A DNA stretch of 64,000 nt, from contig NZ_REFZ01000007.1 in assembly GCF_003841465.1 (NCBI RefSeq), positions 176,510-240,509 on the forward strand, read 5' to 3'. Under the pieces are notes generated by a model. It was not told where the DNA came from. It worked only from the letters and a program-made list of their open reading frames with translations, and ran no database searches. The position numbers were made by a program, and so were the translations under genes. Shown here piece after piece: positions 60,022 to 64,000 of this stretch; position 1 is the first letter of the stretch; every line of letters starts with the position of its first letter. This DNA is from Natrarchaeobius oligotrophus (GTDB lineage: Archaea > Halobacteriota > Halobacteria > Halobacteriales > Natrialbaceae).

Positions 60022-60543
60022 ATGGAAATTGTAAATATCGTTGCAACAGGAGTGCTAAATTATGACGAATTAGATATCACTGAGCTATATGACGATCTTG
60101 ATGATGAGATTTCTCGATTAAAGCCGGGGAGGTTGGACATACAATATGGCGATGAGACCCCACTCATAATGATATATCCCGCTGGGACCTACACAATTCC
60201 CGGTGCAACCTCAAGGGAAGAGCTTCAACAGGTTCGTGAGAAATTCATAAATCACCTTGTGGAAGTTACTAAGGGAGAACTATCTGAATCGTCATTTTCT
60301 ATCAAATATATGGTCTTCATGCACGATTTGGGGGAGGAAATAGACTTAGAAGCATTGGCTATACAACTCGGTTTCGAGAACGTTGAATATGAGCCAGAGC
60401 AATTTGCAGGACTGATTTACCGGACGGACAACCCATCTGGAGTCGTTCTCATTTTTTCTAGTGGAAAGATTCTGTTCACCGGGTTCGAAGGAAAGGAGGA
60501 AGCAGAAACAGTCAAAGACCAACTGATGGATCAACTACTGTAA
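60022..60543 (+). CDS. divergent TATA-binding-protein-like protein
   Basis: A 173-residue protein matching the two-repeat TBP fold. Repeat 2 (about 96-173) is clear: HDLGEEIDLEALAIQLGFENVEYEPEQFAGLIYRTDNPSGVVLIFSSGKILFTGFE, close to archaeal TBP (ENIEYEPEQFPGLVYR... LLFGSGK). Repeat 1 (1-90) is degenerate: VNIVATGVLNYDELDITELYDDLDDEI is still TBP-like, but the FPGLVYR strand is replaced by a GRLDIQYGD stretch and the GSGK-type turn by PAGTYTIPGA. The gene lies directly behind the type IIG enzyme, so it is probably co-transcribed. It could regulate that operon, bind DNA with the enzyme or compete with the host TBP. Confidence 0.8.
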   Translation: MEIVNIVATGVLNYDELDITELYDDLDDEISRLKPGRLDIQYGDETPLIMIYPAGTYTIPGATSREELQQVREKFINHLVEVTKGELSESSFSIKYMVFMHDLGEEIDLEALAIQLGFENVEYEPEQFAGLIYRTDNPSGVVLIFSSGKILFTGFEGKEEAETVKDQLMDQLL

Positions 60544-60731
60544 ACCTACTTCGTAACACATCATGTTGGCGTATATTCCCATTTTGATTGTGAGCCTTGT
60601 TTAGACGCTTCTGAATAGGAGAGTCGGAAACACAGCGCGTATCAATCACAGCTAACAGTGAAATCGTAAGGCACGAAAGGAGAATTAGTACTGACAATGA
60701 CTAAGTGGATTGACTATATGACTCATAACAG

Positions 60732-61802
60732 ATGGTCACGGCTGGGAAGACTATTGAAGATCAGATTAGATCACATGGTGTTAAAGCTGCACTTGTCAGT
60801 GGAGTCTTCACCACAGCCGTGTTCGGGTCTGCGTATCTTCTCCCAGTCCCATTTGCCCGTACGATTTCAATTGTTGGGGTAGGTTTTACTCTCTTGACTG
60901 GAACTGCCAGTACATACCTCAATTATCAAACTGAGCAGCGGGAACGCGATAATGAACGGTTCGGGAAGATGGCGAAAGCAGTCGAACGGGAGCGTGAAGC
61001 GCGCGAAGAACGGGACGAGGCACAAACGGATCTCCGTGAGTATCAGCGGATGACTCGCATCCTTGAAGACCGAGACGTGGACTTGGCGAAACTCATTGAT
61101 AACCAGACTGAATCAAGTCAGATTGCACTACTTGTATTTCGCGACCAAGAGGCTCCAGAAGACCACGACTATTACCAAGCTGAGAACGAAGATAACCAGA
61201 ACAAGTTCATCCGGTACCGGACAATGGAGGAGTACGATGGGGAGACAATCTCCTCATTCACGTGGATGCTGCCGCCGAGTGTCGTCGCTGAAGAGGGTCT
61301 CGAAAATGCGACTCGTAACGAACTGAAGCAGTGGTTCCGTGAGAACGTTTACGACTACTACGATGATGAGGAGTTCCAAGCGAACGTTCTCTTAATGGGT
61401 TTGATGGATGTGAGTTCCATCTTCTCCATTACAAAAGAGGAAACGAAGCTTGGAAAATTCGCCGAGAATCTCATTGAATATGACGATGAGTTCACGGAAG
61501 AGGATTTCTACGAAGCCTTGGCCGAGGAGCGCGTGAATATGCTGGAAGAGGTGAAATCTGGTCGCCTTGTATTCTTCCTTCCTGACAGTCTAGACAAAGA
61601 CACAGTGGATCGTGTTCGAGACGGGAGTGAGGTTGTCAAGTCAGAGTTGACCGACGGCGGACTACGAGAGATAGCTGACGAAGACAGCGTTAAACCGCTA
61701 AGTGAGGGCTTCAAGAAGCTCAGTATTTCACGGCCAGAGGAGTTAGCTAGTGAAATAGTTGAAGAAGCTCAGATGTGGGAGGAGAAAATTGACGAAGCCT
61801 AA
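60732..61802 (+). CDS. membrane-anchored coiled-coil protein, possible partner of the restriction system
   Basis: A 356-residue protein. Two hydrophobic helices at about 18-35 and 43-62 (AALVSGVFTTAVFGSAYLL; ISIVGVGFTLLTGTASTYL) precede a basic/acidic coiled coil at 65-110 (ERDNERFGKMAKAVERERE). The remaining 240 residues are a charged cytoplasmic domain with FTWMLPPSVVAEEG and LVFFLPDSLDKDTVDRV. I recognise no family. It is 188 bases after the TBP-like gene with the same composition. The layout (short membrane anchor plus large cytoplasmic domain) resembles membrane effectors of defence systems, but that is only a hypothesis. Confidence 0.65.
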   Translation: MVTAGKTIEDQIRSHGVKAALVSGVFTTAVFGSAYLLPVPFARTISIVGVGFTLLTGTASTYLNYQTEQRERDNERFGKMAKAVEREREAREERDEAQTDLREYQRMTRILEDRDVDLAKLIDNQTESSQIALLVFRDQEAPEDHDYYQAENEDNQNKFIRYRTMEEYDGETISSFTWMLPPSVVAEEGLENATRNELKQWFRENVYDYYDDEEFQANVLLMGLMDVSSIFSITKEETKLGKFAENLIEYDDEFTEEDFYEALAEERVNMLEEVKSGRLVFFLPDSLDKDTVDRVRDGSEVVKSELTDGGLREIADEDSVKPLSEGFKKLSISRPEELASEIVEEAQMWEEKIDEA

Positions 61803-61904
61803 ACACTATCTCCCCATTAGTCTGGATAAATGAAATAATTGACTAAATTATTACATTAGTGAATGTTCCAACCAACTATATTCTAAGATACAAATGTTAA
61901 CACT

Positions 61905-62093
61905 ATGCCTGAGGGATTAACGCTATATGTTGACGACCGACAAGAAGTCCGACGACGAAAACAAGAACTAGAGCTTCAACATGATGAACTTTGGGACGCG
62001 TACGGACACGAAATTGATCAGGCTATTGTATATCTCGCCCTCGAAAATCCGGATCTCCTATTGGCGAAGTTAGATGAAATACAAAGCAAATAA
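61905..62093 (+). CDS. small charged helical protein
   Basis: A 62-residue, mostly helical protein (MPEGLTLYVDDRQEVRRRKQ, LELQHDELWDAYGHEIDQAI). No motif is recognised. Its 3' end nearly abuts the next gene, which starts 32 bases later. In haloarchaeal islands such mini-proteins are often DNA-binding or antitoxin-like, but nothing in the sequence proves it. Confidence 0.5.
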   Translation: MPEGLTLYVDDRQEVRRRKQELELQHDELWDAYGHEIDQAIVYLALENPDLLLAKLDEIQSK

Positions 62094-62124
62094 ATCTCCA
62101 GTACCGAAGGAGCATAACTTGAGC

Positions 62125-62349
62125 ATGGTTCAACAATTTGATTTGGGTGACAATGTCCGCGTGGATATTCCCGACAAAACTGATCCGGACTTTGATGATT
62201 TTCATGGAAAATACGGTGTGATTGATGAGATTATAGAGGATGATGCAGGGGATGAAACAGGGGACGAGCGAGACAGTAAATTATACAGAGTCGAGTTTGA
62301 TGATGGGAAAATCATGGACTTTCGATGGAAAGACCTTCGGCCTCGGTAA
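62125..62349 (+). CDS. small SH3/KOW-like protein, common haloarchaeal family (DUF8139-like)
   Basis: A 74-residue protein: FDLGDNVRVDIPDKTDPDFD, then FHGKYGVIDEIIEDDAGDETGDERDSKLYRVEFDDGKIMDFRWKDLRP. The GDxVRVDIP start, the GKYG turn and the closing DFRWKDLRP are typical of a haloarchaeal KOW-like family I recall as DUF8139. The ATG at 62125 sits just before the domain; an earlier ATG at 62074 overlaps the preceding gene and adds residues outside the family pattern. Confidence 0.65.
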   Translation: MVQQFDLGDNVRVDIPDKTDPDFDDFHGKYGVIDEIIEDDAGDETGDERDSKLYRVEFDDGKIMDFRWKDLRPR

Positions 62350-62611
62350 CTCCGCTCTGCTATTCTGGTCTTAGATTTGGTCTGTGCTATTTTTTGCGAC
62401 CAATTAAATACCAGAACCATTATTAAAATATTTGATTCCAAAACCCAAACTAGCAATCTCACGTCACAGATATTCGCTTCTATACTTTTCTACTGTATGC
62501 AAAATATACGACTCATATACCACCTTTGTTAACTAATATTGGGTTGAGAGCCATGGTTGTGGTATTATTCCGAAATGGGTTTAACTATTCATCTTATAGA
62601 ACGAACTGCAT

Positions 62612-62917
62612 ATGGACGAGACAACACCAATTGAGGGAATTGAAGTAACACTCGAAAATCAAACTGTCACTGCAACTCCGATTTGCCAGTCATCTGAATG
62701 CGATGATACAGCAGATTACGCGCTCCCGAGTCCGGAGGCGCATCCTGATAACAAATGGCGACTGTGTGAACAACATTTGGAAGAAACGAATGGCCATGAC
62801 CCATATCATCTCAAAAATAAAGGCTGGCACCTAAGAAAACTGTACTACTTCTGTGAGCGCTGTAACCTCCAGATTTCCCATAACGTGCTGGAGGAACATG
62901 ACTGTCAATCAGGTTAG
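62612..62917 (+). CDS. small zinc-binding protein of the island
   Basis: A 101-residue acidic protein with several Cys/His clusters: PICQSSECDDTADYALPS, then WRLCEQHLEET, then LYYFCERCNLQISHNVLEEHDC. The last fits a C2H2-type zinc finger (FCERC ... H-x6-H). A second metal site could be formed by the first cluster. Likely nucleic-acid binding. The family is not known to me. A possible TATA (GTTTAACTATTC) lies about 35 bases upstream. Confidence 0.6.
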   Translation: MDETTPIEGIEVTLENQTVTATPICQSSECDDTADYALPSPEAHPDNKWRLCEQHLEETNGHDPYHLKNKGWHLRKLYYFCERCNLQISHNVLEEHDCQSG

Positions 62918-63194
62918 AAAGTTTGCTGATGAACTGAACAGTGAAGATCTAACCACGACGTTCCGCCAGACCGGGAATAGTTGATGGCCATGCCATTCTC
63001 CCTTGTAGCAGACGATGCGTGTCTCGGAATTACGTGCGAGTAGAGAATTCAGGATAATAATCTGTGGAATACTTGTAAAATAGTGGCGCACGACTCCTGC
63101 TGCGCGCGTTCCCAATATTAATGTTTGGGAAACTATACTCTATATTATTCGTATTGGGGAAACAATTTACTATCATTATCGATATAGCTAATAC

Positions 63195-63512
63195 ATGGTT
63201 GACAACCATTCAAACGATGGATCAAGCGGTGAACAATACGATTCGAAAACCGCCGTCACTGACTGCCGCAATGAGCCTACTGAAAATAATGACTCGTATT
63301 GGTACCTAAACAATAGCGAGCGCGAAGCACTGCGGGAGAAGGGCATTACAGAAGGTGAAATCGAGTGGTTAGAACGTGCGCGAGTGAGCATGTCCAAGTG
63401 GCGCAATCCAAATGGGTTCTTGCCCGCGGACAATCCCGAGGGAAAAGAAACAACGTTCGTCTCCGGACGGACGATCCTATCTCGTAAGCGGCTCAACTCC
63501 AATGAAGAGTAG
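63195..63512 (+). CDS. small protein of the island, unknown
   Basis: A 105-residue polar protein. The first 40 residues are low-complexity (Asn, Asp, Ser, Glu); the rest has YLNNSEREALREKGITEGEIEWLERARVSMSKWRNPNG, a likely helical pair followed by a loop. No family is recognised. The end is AT-rich noncoding DNA. Confidence 0.5.
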   Translation: MVDNHSNDGSSGEQYDSKTAVTDCRNEPTENNDSYWYLNNSEREALREKGITEGEIEWLERARVSMSKWRNPNGFLPADNPEGKETTFVSGRTILSRKRLNSNEE

Positions 63513-63803
63513 CAGCCAATGTAATTCCGACCGACAAGTAAAGTGAGGATGATCTCGTGTGACATTCGTGCTATGGATTCAGTAGAAACCGAACGTCCTA
63601 TTCAGATCATGTCAGGAGGAGTCTTCTGAATATAGAGGGTGAGTGCAGCACGACGATTCCGTTTGTTTCACATCGAAAGCAGTGAACCATCCGCACACTA
63701 CACGTGCGAACTGAACAAAAAGCACATTCACCCACATAATCAAAACATCCTTTCAATCTAAATAGGGACGAACTTTATACGTAATGGTGCCTGTATCTTG
63801 TCT

Positions 63804-63905
63804 ATGGGCTACAATGGTGACGAAACCAGAGAGAGGGGAGAAACTCCAATAGAGGAAATACCCTTACTAGTAGACTCAGCTTTGAACGTTAGCGTCGGCT
63901 GTTGA
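63804..63905 (+). CDS. possible 33-residue leaderless mini-gene
   Basis: ATG at 63804 starts MGYNGDETRERGETPIEEIP and ends LLVDSALNVSVGC at 63905. A TATA box ACTTTATAC at 63772-63780 is about 27 bases upstream, the standard distance for a leaderless haloarchaeal start. The frame overlaps the 3' end of the gene on the other strand by 30 bases. The promoter is convincing, the protein only weakly so. Confidence 0.3.
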   Translation: MGYNGDETRERGETPIEEIPLLVDSALNVSVGC

Positions 63906-64000
63906 GTGAACGAAAAGGTGGTCGATCTCTTGCATAAGGTCATCGACGCCACGATCATCGTTGTCTCGAACCCACGAGAGCAGGTTGTAAACGGCTTCCT
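63876..64000 (-). CDS. C-terminal fragment of a protein running off the window
   Basis: From the window edge leftwards the minus strand reads EAVYNLLSWVRDNDDRGVDD, then LMQEIDHLFVHSTADANVQS and a stop at 63876: about 41 residues of an acidic helical C-terminus. The family cannot be named from this piece. The start lies outside the window. Confidence 0.6.
   Translation of the reverse strand, partial: EAVYNLLSWVRDNDDRGVDDLMQEIDHLFVHSTADANVQS

Larger units (their letters stand above)
54132..64000. mobile_element. AT-rich integrated genomic island, right end outside the window
   Basis: From the nth break onward the base composition drops clearly, codons shift to A/T in third positions and the genes are small proteins, regulators and a restriction-modification module. 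The break lies within a coding gene, the sign of insertion. No integrase, terminal repeat or second nth half is found in the window, so the other end must lie beyond 64000. Type is unresolved: plasmid, provirus or defence island. Confidence 0.7.

Noticed and set aside
62909..63115. Minus-strand frame of 68 codons
   Set aside because: No motif, no promoter, and unlike its neighbours in composition.
54136..64000. CRISPR array in the AT-rich island
   Set aside because: The repeats seen (hairpins, GTCTTCGTTGT) are few and not regularly spaced; there are no cas genes.

Overview
The window is haloarchaeal chromosome. The evidence is high G+C coding sequence, strongly acidic proteins, many Tat lipoproteins with twin arginines and a lipobox Cys, TATA boxes 25-30 bases before near-leaderless starts, and haloarchaea-specific small families. 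A member of Natrialbales or a relative is likely, but this cannot be fixed from sequence alone.

Layout. 0-18.7 kb is ordinary core genome: a short-chain dehydrogenase, TmcA, the ribosomal operon rpl7ae-rps28e-rpl24e-ndk, superoxide dismutase, a large FAD/Fe-S dehydrogenase, a thiamine-type ABC transporter operon, a metallo-hydrolase, a membrane-anchored HTH protein and tRNA-Glu(CTC). 18.7-25 kb is decayed accessory DNA after the tRNA: a PIN toxin with its antitoxin, an aCPSF1 paralogue, small zinc-ribbon proteins and two frameshifted genes. RNase J follows at 25.5-26.9 kb.

27.2-38.4 kb is a second accessory block. It holds a membrane M48 peptidase with a partner, an orphan piece of a replication protein, a lipoprotein, a secreted serine-hydrolase-like protein with a PKD domain, an HNH nuclease with a membrane tail, a membrane J-domain/beta-helix fusion and a short Hsp70. 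It ends at an IS1595-type transposase remnant. 38.6-45.2 kb is a polyamine/opine-type ABC transporter with a proline-racemase-family enzyme and an M24 enzyme resembling ectoine hydrolase, probably an uptake-and-catabolism unit for an osmolyte or modified amino acid. 45.9-53.7 kb returns to core genes: mutS, convergent nucS, a second aCPSF1 and small proteins.

At about 54.13 kb the endonuclease III gene breaks off mid-protein and the sequence becomes AT-rich with different codon use. From there to the end is an integrated island: clustered mini-proteins, a winged-helix regulator, a tandem hairpin array, a type IIG restriction-modification enzyme, a divergent TATA-binding-protein-like gene 18 bases behind it, a membrane/coiled-coil protein and small zinc-finger proteins. 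No integrase is visible; the island continues past the window.

The two most promising unusual systems are the restriction enzyme plus TBP-like gene pair in the island and the Hsp70/J-domain/beta-helix module at 34.4-37.9 kb. Three beta-CASP ribonucleases (two aCPSF1 and RNase J) lie within 33 kb.
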